The notes under the pieces: model-generated
Seen by the model: the letters and a program-made list of their open reading frames with translations, nothing else
What the model was told of the DNA's origin: nothing
Databases searched by the model: none
Program-made: the position numbers and the translations under genes
Shown: positions 40,986 to 50,576 of the stretch, piece after piece
How positions within the stretch are numbered: the stretch's first letter is position 1
How the letters are laid out: each line of letters begins with the position of its first letter
Origin: Thaumarchaeota archaeon CSP1-1
GTDB taxonomy: Archaea; Thermoproteota; Nitrososphaeria; Nitrososphaerales; Nitrosopumilaceae
Length of the DNA: 64,000 bases
Assembly: GCA_001443365.1 (NCBI GenBank)
Contig: LDXL01000001.1
Location: forward strand, 88,289-152,288
Direction of reading: 5' to 3'

Positions 40986-43679
40986 ATGGACAAAAGGCAA
41001 ATACTTTCAAAATTTTCTGCAGATCCTGAGAAATATTACAAAGTAAAATTATTTGAGGAACAAGGTTTTCAAAGAAAATCTTGTGCTACATGTGGAAGAT
41101 TTTTTTGGACTATGGATAGTAAAAGAAGTAATTGCCCTAAAGATTCAGAAGATACCTATTCATTTATTGGAAATCCACCAACAAAAAAAAGATTTGATTA
41201 TACGCAAGCTTGGAAGGAGGTTGAATCTTTCTTTGTTAAGAATGGCCATACTTCTGTTAGCAGGTATCCAGTGGTATGCAGGTGGCGAGATGATCTATAT
41301 TTTACCATTGCATCTGTAGTTGATTTTCAGAGAGTAATGGGCTCTAAAGTTGTCTTTGAGTTTCCTGCAAATCCTCTTGTAGTTCCACAAATGTGTCTTA
41401 GATTCAAGGATTTAGAAAATGTTGGCGTTACTGGTAGACATTTTTCCAGTTTTTGCATGATTGGACAGTTGAGCATTCCAAACTCTCAAGGATATTGGAA
41501 GGACGAGTGTATTGATCTTGATTTTAGGTTACTTACAGATCAATTTGGAATAAATAAGAATGAAATAGTTTTTGTTGAAGATGTTTGGGAAGGAGGAGGA
41601 TCATTTGGATCTTCTCTTGAATACTATGTCAGAGGATTAGAGCTTGGAAATGCAGTATTTACAGAATTCCAGGGCGAATTAGGAAACCACACTACCTTAG
41701 ACCAAAAGGTAATCGATATGGGTGCAGGACTAGAAAGATTCGCATGGATTACTATGGGAACGCCTACTGCGTATGATTGTTGTTTTGGTCCAATTACTAA
41801 AAACTTGATCAAAAAAGTTGGAATCGATATTGATACTGAATTACTTTCAAAGTATTTTGTTGAAATTGCAAAAAATCAAGGAAGGTTTTCTAATCTCTTA
41901 GAAGTAAAAGAACACGCAATTAAAAATGTAGGTCTAAGTCCTCAACAGGTAACAAAAATTATCAATCCTCTTGAAGGAATTTACTTGATTGCAGACCATC
42001 TTAGAACTTTGATTTTTGCAATATCTGATGGGGCCCTCCCAAGTAATGTTGGCGGAGGTTACAATCTACGAATAGTTCTAAGAAGAATTATCGGAACGAT
42101 GCAACGATTGGGACTCAAGCTTGATTTGAACGAAATGATTGATTGGCATATTGACTATCTTAAAAAAACCTATCCAGAATTAAAAGAGAAACGAGATGAT
42201 GTAAAGACTATCATCGAAGTTGAAGCAAAAAGATATGAAGAGTCAAAAATTAGAATGCAAAAAATTGCTGACAATTTAAAATCTAAAGGCCAAACCCCAA
42301 ACGTTGATGATCTAATCAGAATGTATGAATCAGATGGAATAACTCCAGATTACTTGAAGGAATTAGAGGTAATTCCTGAAATTCCATCTACATTTTACTC
42401 CCGATTATCGGATTTACACCAATCAGTTACGAAAAAGGAAAAAGAAAAACTTCCATTGCAGAATATTTCTGAAACGGATTTACTTTACTACAAAGAAGAC
42501 CCACATCAATTTGATGCAAAGGTTCTCAAGGTATTTGACAAGTTTGTAGTGCTTGATAGAACCTCATTTTATGCAAGAGGTGGAGGACAGGAACCAGACC
42601 ACGGAAAAATTGCTGGATTTGATGTAGTAGATGTGGAAAAACATGGAAACATTGTAGTTCATGAGCTAAATGGAGGAATACCAAAAGAAGGAGAGACTGT
42701 ATCATGTGTTGTAGATTCACAAAGAAGAGATGGAATAACAAAAAATCATACTAGCACTCATATCCTAAATTCCTCCTCACGAAATGTTTTAGGTTCATGG
42801 GTTTGGCAAAATTCTGCGTTTAAGGAGGAAGACCATGCAAGACTAGACATTACACATCATTCAGCTCTTACTGAAAAACAAATCAAAGAAATTGAAAAGC
42901 TAGCAAACTCGATAGTTCAAAAAAACCTCCCAGTAAAAATTGAAAATTTTGATAGAGGAACAGCTGAGCAAAAGTATGGATTTAGAATATACCAGGGTGG
43001 AGTTGTTCCAGTAAAATCTGTTCGGATTGTATCAATTAAGGATTTTGATGTTGAAGCATGTGGTGGAACACATGTTAAAAAAACACGCGAGATTGAATTA
43101 ATCAAGATAACAAGGACAAAAAGAATTCAAGACGGGGTGGTAAGAATAGAGTTTGTTTCAGGAAAAACAGCTCAAGATTATGTTAAACAACATGAAAATG
43201 AACAAGAAAAAATGAGAGAAGAGAAAGATGCAAAAGAAGAAAAAGATAAGCTAAGAGAAGAACGAAAAGAACAAACAAGAGAAAAAATTCCACTCTTGCT
43301 TGAGCAAATTTCACAGAGTCCAATTGGTACATCCAAAGTAGATGAAATTGAGGTACATACTACAGAAGATGGACGATTTTGTTATTCTACTAGTGACCAA
43401 TATGATGAGTATTTTCACATTAATTTTGGAGAGAAACTAATCAAAAATGATCCAAAGGCATCATATTGTGGTATTTTTGATGCAGGTTCAACGGTTCGAG
43501 CAATAATTTACTCAGGGGAACAGTCCAAGAACAAAAATGCAGGTTCAATTGCTAAAGAAATTTCTAAAATTTTGGGAGGCTCTGGTGGAGGAAATACAAG
43601 ATTTGCTCAAGGTGGAGGAAAGGACAAGTCTAAAAAAGATGAGGCTATCAAGAAAGCAAAATCAATGGCTTTGGAATAG
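40986..43679 (+). CDS. alaS: Alanine--tRNA ligase
   Basis: Charges tRNA-Ala, 897 residues, archaeal type. The catalytic class II core runs to about 400 (motif 2-like FRxx segment near PQMCLRFKDLENVG, and GNHTTLDQKVIDMGAGLERF). The editing domain has HTSTHILNSS at about 587 and the zinc-binding CGGTH at about 690. The C-terminal domain includes a charged coiled coil (EQEKMREEKDAKEEKDKL) and a glycine-rich segment. AGGAG lies 11 bases upstream of the ATG. It is followed by leuS eight bases later. Confidence 0.96.
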   Translation: MDKRQILSKFSADPEKYYKVKLFEEQGFQRKSCATCGRFFWTMDSKRSNCPKDSEDTYSFIGNPPTKKRFDYTQAWKEVESFFVKNGHTSVSRYPVVCRWRDDLYFTIASVVDFQRVMGSKVVFEFPANPLVVPQMCLRFKDLENVGVTGRHFSSFCMIGQLSIPNSQGYWKDECIDLDFRLLTDQFGINKNEIVFVEDVWEGGGSFGSSLEYYVRGLELGNAVFTEFQGELGNHTTLDQKVIDMGAGLERFAWITMGTPTAYDCCFGPITKNLIKKVGIDIDTELLSKYFVEIAKNQGRFSNLLEVKEHAIKNVGLSPQQVTKIINPLEGIYLIADHLRTLIFAISDGALPSNVGGGYNLRIVLRRIIGTMQRLGLKLDLNEMIDWHIDYLKKTYPELKEKRDDVKTIIEVEAKRYEESKIRMQKIADNLKSKGQTPNVDDLIRMYESDGITPDYLKELEVIPEIPSTFYSRLSDLHQSVTKKEKEKLPLQNISETDLLYYKEDPHQFDAKVLKVFDKFVVLDRTSFYARGGGQEPDHGKIAGFDVVDVEKHGNIVVHELNGGIPKEGETVSCVVDSQRRDGITKNHTSTHILNSSSRNVLGSWVWQNSAFKEEDHARLDITHHSALTEKQIKEIEKLANSIVQKNLPVKIENFDRGTAEQKYGFRIYQGGVVPVKSVRIVSIKDFDVEACGGTHVKKTREIELIKITRTKRIQDGVVRIEFVSGKTAQDYVKQHENEQEKMREEKDAKEEKDKLREERKEQTREKIPLLLEQISQSPIGTSKVDEIEVHTTEDGRFCYSTSDQYDEYFHINFGEKLIKNDPKASYCGIFDAGSTVRAIIYSGEQSKNKNAGSIAKEISKILGGSGGGNTRFAQGGGKDKSKKDEAIKKAKSMALE

Positions 43680-43687
43680 TGTAATTT

Positions 43688-46558
43688 ATGGAAATAGATT
43701 GGTCTGGAATTGAAACAAAGTGGAGAAAAAAATGGAGCGAAGGAAAAGACTTTGAGACAGATCCAAACGAAAAGGAAAAAAAATTCATTACAGTAGCTTA
43801 TCCATATCCAAACTCACCTCAACATATTGGGCATGGCAGAACCTACACACTAGCTGATGTGCATGCAAGATACTATAGAATGAAAGGATACAATGTATTG
43901 TTTCCAATGGGATTTCACTATACTGGTACTCCAATACTTGGCATGGCAAAAAGAGTAGAGGCTGGTGATGCTGAAATAATTGATGGGCTAAAAAACATAT
44001 ATCATGTTTCGGAGAAAGATATCAAGACGTTTGTAGAACCAATAAAGATTGCAGACTATTTTCATGAAGAGATTAAATCTGGGATGATTGAGATGGGTTA
44101 TTCCATTGACTGGCGTCGCGAGTTTACAACCATAGATCCTGTTTATCAAAAGTTTATCGAGTGGCAAATCAACACGCTTCGAGAAAAAAATCTAATCATT
44201 CAGGGTTCACACCCTGTTGGATGGTGTCCTAAAGACCAAAATCCTGTATCACAGCATGATACACTTGGCGATGTAGAGCCAGACTTTACAGAATATATCT
44301 TGATTAAATTCAAGTTTGGAGATTTTGTCATCCCAACTGCAACACTACGACCTGAAACTTTGTTTGGTGTTACCAACCTATGGGTAAATCCAGATACTAG
44401 ATACAAGAAAATTACAGTTGATGGAGAAAAATGGATTGTATCAGCTGAATGTGCACGTAAGCTGGAATTTTTGGATAAAAAAATTACTTATGATGGTGAG
44501 ATTTCGGGTTCAGATCTAGTTGGAAAAGAGGTAACTATTCCACATAGAAACGAAAAAATTCTGATGTTAGAGGCTAGCTTTGTAGAATCACAAACTGGAA
44601 CTGGTCTTGTAATGTCAGTTCCAGCTCATGCGCCATTTGACTATCAGGCTCTGGTTGATTTTAAAAAATCACACCCATTAGGCTCAGAATTGCAATTAAT
44701 CAAGCCGATTTCGATAATCCAGACTGAAGGATATGGGGAAATTCCTGCAAAAGAGGCAGTTGAAAGGCTTGGGATAAAGGATCAAAATGACCCCAAGCTT
44801 GAAGAGGCAACTACTGAAATCTATGGAAAAGAGTTCTATGGGGGTGTACTAAAACAGAATACCGAACAGTTTGCAGGAAAAAAAGTTTCTGAAGCTAGAG
44901 ATATTATCAAAGAATGGTTAGCTGAAAAAAAATATTCAGATATTTTGTTAGAGCTAACAAACACTCCAGTAAGGTGTCGTTGTGGAACTGAATGTGTTGT
45001 AAAGATTCTATCGAACCAATGGTTTCTAAATTATGGAGACAAAGATTGGAAGGAAAAAGCTACTCTATGTTTTGATAAAATGAGTATTTTACCACAAGAG
45101 ATTCGGGGAGAATTCAACTATGTTATTGGATGGTTACGAGAGCGAGCTTGTGCAAGACAACACGGACTAGGAACAAAACTTCCGTGGGATAAAGACTGGA
45201 TAGTTGAAAGCTTGTCTGACTCTGTTATTTACATGGCATATTATATTCTTGCAAAATTTGTAAACGCTGGTACAATATCGGCTGAAAAGCTATCAAAGGA
45301 ATTTTTTGATTATATCTTTTTGGGAAATGGTAATTCAAAAAAAGTTTCCGAGATAACAAAAATTCCAAAAGAAATTATAGATGATATTAGAAACGAGTTT
45401 TCATACTTTTATCCAGTAGATTCAAGACATTCAGGACGTGACCTGGTTCCAAACCACTTGACATTTTTTGTTTTAAACCATGTAGCGATATTTCCTGAAG
45501 AGAATTGGCCTCTACAGATTGTTGTAAATGGTTCTGTTTTGATGGATGGAAAAAAGATGTCAAAGAGTATGGGAAACATCATTCCTTTACGACAAGCTAT
45601 TCGTGATTATGGAGCAGATCCAATTAGACTAGCAATAATAATTTCAGCCGAGCTATTACAAGATGCTGATTTTAATTTAGAGTCAGTTTCAGGAATCAAA
45701 AACAAGCTTGTATTATTACTAGAAGAATGTTCCAAGCTAAAACCGGAAAAATTATCCAATCTAGAGGCAGAAGACAAGTGGATTAGAAGCAAATTACAAT
45801 CATTAATATCAGATGTGGCCTCTTCTATTGAAAAAATGAGGCTACGAGAAGGCCTTCATAATATTATTTTCTCATTTGAGGGAGATTTACAGTGGTATCT
45901 CAAAAGGGCAAAGGCAAAGAAAAGAAGTGACTATTCAGGAGTCTTGCACGAGATAAACACTAAACGAGTTGCAATGTTATCTCCATTTGCACCACACATC
46001 GCCGAAGAGATGTGGGAGAAGCTAGGAAATTCTGGTTTAGTTTCTCTGTCTAGCTGGCCTAGTGTTGTAGATGATATCATTGATCCTGTGGCAATCCAGT
46101 CTGAAGAGCTACTAAAATCAATCATTGATGATATTGCAAACATTATCAAGGTTACAAAAATGACTCCAAAGAAGATTACGATTTACACTGCTGATGCATT
46201 CAAATCAAAAGCATATCATTCTATTTTAGAAAAAATGATGGATGGTCAGACAAACATGGGTGAAATTATGAAAGAGTTGATTGCAAATAAAGAAACATCT
46301 GATATTAAAAAAAATCCAGATTTTGTTCAAAAGACAATCAAGGATATTTTGTCTGAACCAGTTGAGATTAGAAAGACAAAGCTAGAAACTCCAGAGTTTG
46401 ATGAAAAGTCATGGATTGCAAATGAGCTGATTAGTCTTGCAAAAGCTGAGTTTGGAGTTGATTTACAAGTATTTTCGGAATCAGATTCAGGGATTTATGA
46501 TCCAAAAGGAAAGGCTCGACATGCAAGGCCTTTCAAGCCAGCTATTTTGATTGAATAA
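43688..46558 (+). CDS. leuS: Leucine--tRNA ligase
   Basis: Charges tRNA-Leu, 956 residues, archaeal/eukaryotic type. The HIGH-like motif is PQHIGHGRTY near residue 43, the class I KMSKS motif is GKKMSKSMGN near 620, and the CP1 editing domain lies in between (TLRPETLFGVTNLWVNPD, then GTGLVMSVPAHAPFDY). The C-terminal tRNA-binding part is complete, ending RHARPFKPAILIE. It is probably cotranscribed with alaS. Confidence 0.96.
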   Translation: MEIDWSGIETKWRKKWSEGKDFETDPNEKEKKFITVAYPYPNSPQHIGHGRTYTLADVHARYYRMKGYNVLFPMGFHYTGTPILGMAKRVEAGDAEIIDGLKNIYHVSEKDIKTFVEPIKIADYFHEEIKSGMIEMGYSIDWRREFTTIDPVYQKFIEWQINTLREKNLIIQGSHPVGWCPKDQNPVSQHDTLGDVEPDFTEYILIKFKFGDFVIPTATLRPETLFGVTNLWVNPDTRYKKITVDGEKWIVSAECARKLEFLDKKITYDGEISGSDLVGKEVTIPHRNEKILMLEASFVESQTGTGLVMSVPAHAPFDYQALVDFKKSHPLGSELQLIKPISIIQTEGYGEIPAKEAVERLGIKDQNDPKLEEATTEIYGKEFYGGVLKQNTEQFAGKKVSEARDIIKEWLAEKKYSDILLELTNTPVRCRCGTECVVKILSNQWFLNYGDKDWKEKATLCFDKMSILPQEIRGEFNYVIGWLRERACARQHGLGTKLPWDKDWIVESLSDSVIYMAYYILAKFVNAGTISAEKLSKEFFDYIFLGNGNSKKVSEITKIPKEIIDDIRNEFSYFYPVDSRHSGRDLVPNHLTFFVLNHVAIFPEENWPLQIVVNGSVLMDGKKMSKSMGNIIPLRQAIRDYGADPIRLAIIISAELLQDADFNLESVSGIKNKLVLLLEECSKLKPEKLSNLEAEDKWIRSKLQSLISDVASSIEKMRLREGLHNIIFSFEGDLQWYLKRAKAKKRSDYSGVLHEINTKRVAMLSPFAPHIAEEMWEKLGNSGLVSLSSWPSVVDDIIDPVAIQSEELLKSIIDDIANIIKVTKMTPKKITIYTADAFKSKAYHSILEKMMDGQTNMGEIMKELIANKETSDIKKNPDFVQKTIKDILSEPVEIRKTKLETPEFDEKSWIANELISLAKAEFGVDLQVFSESDSGIYDPKGKARHARPFKPAILIE

Positions 46559-46620
46559 TGAATTTTCAGATTTTATTTAAAATAATAGAATAATTTTTCC
46601 AGAAATTACCTACATGTGTT

Positions 46621-46626
46621 TTTATA
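46621..46626 (+). promoter_or_regulatory. TATA box of the 46651 gene
   Basis: TTTATA is centred about 27 bases before the ATG at 46651, which fits a leaderless transcript. Confidence 0.55.
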
Positions 46627-46650
46627 CCTACTATTGAGTTTTAAGATAAA

Positions 46651-47145
46651 ATGGCTTCAATTGTTCAAAAACCATCAGATTTGGATTTTCCTGAGTCTTC
46701 TCAAGATATTGCTCAAACAAAAAAATCTTCCAAAAAATCACCTCAAACTAAAATTTCTGTGTGCGATGTTATGAAAAACAATACATCAAGCATAATTAAA
46801 AAAATGGAATTTCAAGTTCCAGCATACTTACAACAGTACACTGATCTTTATACAGCATATCTACATTCATTTGATCAAATCTTTGGTACATGTTATATTG
46901 CAGAAAAAGAGTTCTTTGATAAATTAGAAATTGATCAAAATACTCTCAAATCATTTGATAATTTTTCTAAAGCTTTTAGAGATATTATTGCTTCACAAAT
47001 TGATACATCTACTCAGTTTCTGAATACTTATGTTAAGATGAGGATTTCGACAATAGACTCTTTTGATAGATATGCTCAAGTTATGATGAGGATTTACGCA
47101 AACATGTTGTCACAGTTTAATTCCACCTTTGAAAATAAATGGTAA
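46651..47145 (+). CDS. Hypothetical helical protein, possibly phasin-like
   Basis: A 164-residue protein. A Ser/Lys-rich N-terminal 35 residues is followed by a long helical region from about 50 to 160 (QVPAYLQQYTDLYTAYLHSF, then FDNFSKAFRDIIASQID, then FDRYAQVMMRIYANMLSQF). It is rich in Phe, Tyr and Asp with regular spacing but has no membrane segment. Amphipathic helices of this length resemble granule-coat phasins, but no polyhydroxyalkanoate gene is in view, so this is only a possibility. Confidence 0.6.
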   Translation: MASIVQKPSDLDFPESSQDIAQTKKSSKKSPQTKISVCDVMKNNTSSIIKKMEFQVPAYLQQYTDLYTAYLHSFDQIFGTCYIAEKEFFDKLEIDQNTLKSFDNFSKAFRDIIASQIDTSTQFLNTYVKMRISTIDSFDRYAQVMMRIYANMLSQFNSTFENKW

Positions 47146-47163
47146 AGGATTAATTTTTAAAAA

Positions 47164-47622
47164 TTATACTAGTATTTTTATTACTTTTGTTTTAAAATCT
47201 GATTCATACCATGTTGTTTTTGCAGCTTTGTTAGTTGAGGCATTTGCATTAATTGCAATATGTGAAAATACTCGGTTTTTATCAATAGAGCCATGAGTAT
47301 GTAATTTTTTTGCAGGTATGTAGACAATATCTCCTTCAAAAAGATTGATTTTATCTGTTTTTTTGATGAGAAATTTTGATTTGTTATTTCCTGATTTTAA
47401 ATACATTTCAAGACTACCTTTTCCTTTGGTAGCAATTAGGATTTGACCTCCAGTGTGAGTGTGTAATTTAGTTCGAGCTCCGTTTTGAAATGTAACATGA
47501 AAAATTTTCTGTTCTTGAGATTTAACTATACTTGATAGTTCTTGCAAAAGTACTTTACCTGTAAAGTAATCTGGATTAACTTTCATTTCTTTTGTTTTTG
47601 CATGTATGCTTGTTTTTTTCAA
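47164..47622 (-). CDS. Cupin-domain protein
   Basis: A 152-residue single-domain cupin. Metal-binding motif 1 is TKLHTHTGGQILIATKGKG (about 52-70) with two histidines and a downstream Gln in place of the usual Glu; motif 2 is VYIPAKKLHTHGS (about 100-112). It may bind iron, manganese or nickel. The role could be an enzyme or a sensor. A TTTAAA box at 47640-47645 lies at promoter distance. Confidence 0.78.
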   Translation of the reverse strand: MKKTSIHAKTKEMKVNPDYFTGKVLLQELSSIVKSQEQKIFHVTFQNGARTKLHTHTGGQILIATKGKGSLEMYLKSGNNKSKFLIKKTDKINLFEGDIVYIPAKKLHTHGSIDKNRVFSHIAINANASTNKAAKTTWYESDFKTKVIKILV

Positions 47623-47657
47623 TATGCAGCTTTTCCATGTTTAAATTCTAGATAAAC

Positions 47658-47735
47658 CTAATCTTTCTTTAGTTTCTTTTTTTGTCGTTTTTTCTGATAG
47701 TATGCAGAGTCAAATCCTTTATCTTGACCTTTCAT
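47658..47735 (-). CDS. Very short basic open frame, 25 residues
   Basis: A 25-codon frame with ATG start; it encodes GFDSAYYQKKRQKKKLKKD at its end, strongly basic with an aromatic patch. It may be a mini-protein, but 25 codons can arise by chance and no promoter is clear. Confidence 0.25.
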   Translation of the reverse strand: MKGQDKGFDSAYYQKKRQKKKLKKD

Positions 47736-47833
47736 GAATTACCTTAGAAAATCTACGAATTAAGAATTTTCAAATTTTTTAGAAACTGCCTAGTTTTGCA
47801 TAGTTATACCACTATAGCAACTTAGAAAAATCC

Positions 47834-47842
47834 TATTTATTA
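47834..47842 (+). promoter_or_regulatory. TATA box of the 47867 operon
   Basis: TATTTATTA is centred about 29 bases before the TTG at 47867, leaving almost no leader. This supports the TTG start. Confidence 0.5.
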
Positions 47843-47866
47843 CACCTAAAACCAACCAAAGCTAAA

Positions 47867-48880
47867 TTGAAGATTGCAATAATGGGTATGGGCGTGGCTG
47901 GCAGCTATCTTATGGCCAGACTAAAAAACTCTGAACATAAAGTTGTAGGATACGAGCGCTCAAAAAAAGAAAGGCATGATTCCATTTGCGCATGGGGTAC
48001 AATCAAAAGTACAATGACTGAGCTGTGCAACAAAGTAGGAATAGATTTTTCAAAATACGTAATACATGATGGAAAAAAAATGCATGTTATAATGAACAAC
48101 CAAACCGAGTTTGATATTGGTCTTCATGGATTATGCACATATAATAAAATTGGATTAATTCAAGATTTCATAAAAGATTGTGATGTTAGATATGGAGAAG
48201 CACCAAAGCTAGAACAGCTAGAAGCTGAATACGATCTAATCGTTGACTGTACAGGATTTCACAGAATGTATCTGCCTAAACTAGAAAAAGATTTTTTCCT
48301 ACCTACATATGAATACAAAATAGAATACCAAGACAAGGTTCCCTTTGATGATTTTCTAATAAAGCCATTTCCAGGAATGAGTGGATACTTTTGGTACTTT
48401 CCCCTAGGAGAAAAGCTAGCCCACATTGGTGCAGGCGATTACAATAAACAGCACATAGAAGAAACAGACAAGTTCTTCAAAAAGTATGGTGGAAAAATAA
48501 CAAAAACTGTAGGAAGGCCTATCAGACTGGCAACACCAGACCTTTGCAAGCCATTCTATCACGGCAAAGTAGTAGGAGTTGGCGAGTCAATTGGAACTGT
48601 ATACCCACTATTAGGTGAGGGAATCATCCCAAGTATGATTTGTGCAGATATCTTTCTTGAGCACATGAACGATCCAAAAAAATATGAAAAAGCAGTAGAC
48701 GATTACTATAAGATTTACGGCAAGGTATTCAAGTTTGTTAGAAAAAAGATCCACAAAAACTTCTCTATCATAAAATCACTAGCTGATGTCCTAGCTATTT
48801 TCCGTTACATGAAAAAGAATGAAAAAAGGTTTGGAATGGAAATTCATATGCGTGATCTATTGAAGGTCGCAAAAGCATAA
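47867..48880 (+). CDS. Geranylgeranyl-reductase-family flavoprotein
   Basis: FAD-dependent oxidoreductase, 337 residues. The N-terminal dinucleotide motif reads IMGMGVAGSYLMARL (about 4-18) with the acidic residue in VVGYE. GYFWYFPLGE (about 171-180) matches the family YxWxFP motif, and GVGESIGTVYPLLGEGI (about 237-253) matches the FAD-closing motif. Family members saturate isoprenoid chains of archaeal lipids or quinones. The following methyltransferase, 11 bases away, suggests one pathway. The exact substrate is unknown. Confidence 0.82.
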   Translation: MKIAIMGMGVAGSYLMARLKNSEHKVVGYERSKKERHDSICAWGTIKSTMTELCNKVGIDFSKYVIHDGKKMHVIMNNQTEFDIGLHGLCTYNKIGLIQDFIKDCDVRYGEAPKLEQLEAEYDLIVDCTGFHRMYLPKLEKDFFLPTYEYKIEYQDKVPFDDFLIKPFPGMSGYFWYFPLGEKLAHIGAGDYNKQHIEETDKFFKKYGGKITKTVGRPIRLATPDLCKPFYHGKVVGVGESIGTVYPLLGEGIIPSMICADIFLEHMNDPKKYEKAVDDYYKIYGKVFKFVRKKIHKNFSIIKSLADVLAIFRYMKKNEKRFGMEIHMRDLLKVAKA

Positions 48881-48891
48881 TTTTTTGCAAA

Positions 48892-49455
48892 ATGGGATAC
48901 TATAATACAAAAAAAGGCATAAAAGAATACATCAAGAGGTCAGAAGACTGGGATGGCACAAAACTAATCAAGATTTTAAAAAAATATCTGCCTGAAAAAT
49001 CCACATTGCTTGAGCTTGGAATTGGTCCTGGGAGAGATTTTGACATTCTCAAGAAAACTTACATAGTTACAGGTTCTGATAGTTCGCAAGTTTTTCTAGA
49101 TAGATACAAAAAAAATAACAAAAACGCAGATTTGCTCCAGCTTGACGCAGTAACCATTCCTATAGATAGAAAATTTGATTGTATCTATTCTAACAAAGTA
49201 CTACATCATTTAACAAAAACAGAGCTCAAAAAATCTTTTGCCAGACAAAAAGAGGTACTAAACCAAAATGGAATTGTCTTTCATTGTTTTTGGAAGGGAG
49301 ATAAAGTTGAAAAAAAGAGAGGACTGCTCTTTATGTATTATGAAATTGATGTATTAAAGAAGATAATTGGAAATAATTTTGATGTTATGGAGATAAAAGC
49401 CTTTACTGAAATGGAAAAAGATGATTCAATCTATGTTGTTCTAAAGAAGAATTAA
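48892..49455 (+). CDS. SAM-dependent methyltransferase, class I
   Basis: A 187-residue methyltransferase. Motif I is LLELGIGPGRDFDIL (about 39-53), the acidic residue after strand 2 is in GSDSS, and motif IV-like YSNKVLHHLTKTEL lies at about 100. There is no target-recognition domain, so a small-molecule substrate is likely. It is paired with the geranylgeranyl-reductase-like gene and ends four bases into the convergent YkgJ-type gene. Confidence 0.83.
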   Translation: MGYYNTKKGIKEYIKRSEDWDGTKLIKILKKYLPEKSTLLELGIGPGRDFDILKKTYIVTGSDSSQVFLDRYKKNNKNADLLQLDAVTIPIDRKFDCIYSNKVLHHLTKTELKKSFARQKEVLNQNGIVFHCFWKGDKVEKKRGLLFMYYEIDVLKKIIGNNFDVMEIKAFTEMEKDDSIYVVLKKN

Positions 49456-50156
49456 CCAAAGTTAACTGAACCAAAACCTTCACGTATAGTTCTAGCAGAT
49501 TTCATATTGTAATCATAAATAATTTTAGAATAGTCATCTAAAACCTCCTTCATCTGATCTATAGAATCTGCAAGATAAAATCCAGGACAATCTCCAGTAA
49601 ATTGAAATGTTGCATGCACACGAGCAGTGCCTTTTTCGTTTTGTAGCCAAGTAGAAAATGGATAAAGATAACAAACGCCAGGTCTGGCGGGATGCATGCT
49701 GCATCCACCTTTGTCATCTAGGAATCTACATGAAATATGTGTTCCATCATCAGATTCTGTTTCGTTTTCTTTTCGTTTCAGATTAATTGTAGTCATAGAA
49801 GTTGTATCTCCTGCGGGTCCTTTTTCATTCCAAGAAGCAACTAGGGTTTCTTTTTTTATAAAATCAGAGATTTGTTCATACTTTAATCCCTTACCTATGG
49901 TAATCAAATCTTCAGAAGTCAAAGGAAGTCTGCCTTGTCTATCACAACAATTATGACAATCAGGCCAGTAACATTTCCACAAGACAAATTTTTTTTCATT
50001 TATTAAAAATGGAATATGAAATATCACATCCTTGACTTTTACAGTATGATCTGCAATATCAGAACAGTTTCCTAAAACAAAATCACGAAGTACAGGATCT
50101 ATCTCCCAATCTTTTTCCAAAAGGGTCAGAGATTCTTCAATTTCTTTTTGAGACAA
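49452..50156 (-). CDS. YkgJ-type CxxCxxCC cluster protein
   Basis: A 234-residue protein of the YkgJ family (putative zinc or Fe-S binding). The defining motif is CYWPDCHNCC (about 80-89), with later cysteines in ISCRFLDDKGGCSMHPARPGVC (about 141-162) that complete the metal site. Neither the cofactor nor the substrate is established for the family. It is convergent with the methyltransferase. Confidence 0.82.
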   Translation of the reverse strand: MSQKEIEESLTLLEKDWEIDPVLRDFVLGNCSDIADHTVKVKDVIFHIPFLINEKKFVLWKCYWPDCHNCCDRQGRLPLTSEDLITIGKGLKYEQISDFIKKETLVASWNEKGPAGDTTSMTTINLKRKENETESDDGTHISCRFLDDKGGCSMHPARPGVCYLYPFSTWLQNEKGTARVHATFQFTGDCPGFYLADSIDQMKEVLDDYSKIIYDYNMKSARTIREGFGSVNFG

Positions 50157-50182
50157 CTATTCAATTATAACCACATCTAAAG

Positions 50183-50515
50183 TTGTTATTAATGTTGAGA
50201 GATAAGGGCAAATACGCATCTGCTACTGAAAACAGGAGATTTGTGTGGCATGAAATTGTATGGCCATTAATATTAGAAGTCAACGATGTTTCATTTACAT
50301 TAAAACAATACCAAAAAAAACGAGATGAAGTTTGTAAAAACAAGGATGTTGAGATTTCTACAACATCTAGGGGTTTGGTATCACTTTTGCAAAAAGGAAT
50401 TATTATCAAAGAAAATGATCTTTATTCTATTCATTTTAGACTCATTGCATATATGAGATTAAAAGCGGATTGTGATTATGCAACAGCGATACATGAAGTT
50501 AGTATGAGTAGTTAA
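50183..50515 (+). CDS. Small winged-helix-like protein
   Basis: A 110-residue protein, start uncertain between TTG 50183 and ATG 50192. The middle holds a helix-turn-helix-like stretch (TTSRGLVSLLQKGIIIKEN) followed by strand-like DLYSIHF, consistent with a winged helix. The N-terminal part is charged (VNDVSFTLKQYQKKRDE). It is divergent from the YkgJ-type gene and adjoins tRNA-Gln. Function is unknown. Confidence 0.55.
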   Translation: MLLMLRDKGKYASATENRRFVWHEIVWPLILEVNDVSFTLKQYQKKRDEVCKNKDVEISTTSRGLVSLLQKGIIIKENDLYSIHFRLIAYMRLKADCDYATAIHEVSMSS

Positions 50516-50576
50516 TACTTTTGAAATTAGATATACCAAATAATTATATTCTAACATTATGCAAACCGTCTTTGGT

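Noticed and set aside
50161..50409. An 82-residue minus-strand frame opposite the 50183 gene
   Set aside because: The plus-strand frame has a more protein-like helix-turn-helix pattern; the minus frame is rich in Phe/Ser/Leu in the way of antisense shadows.
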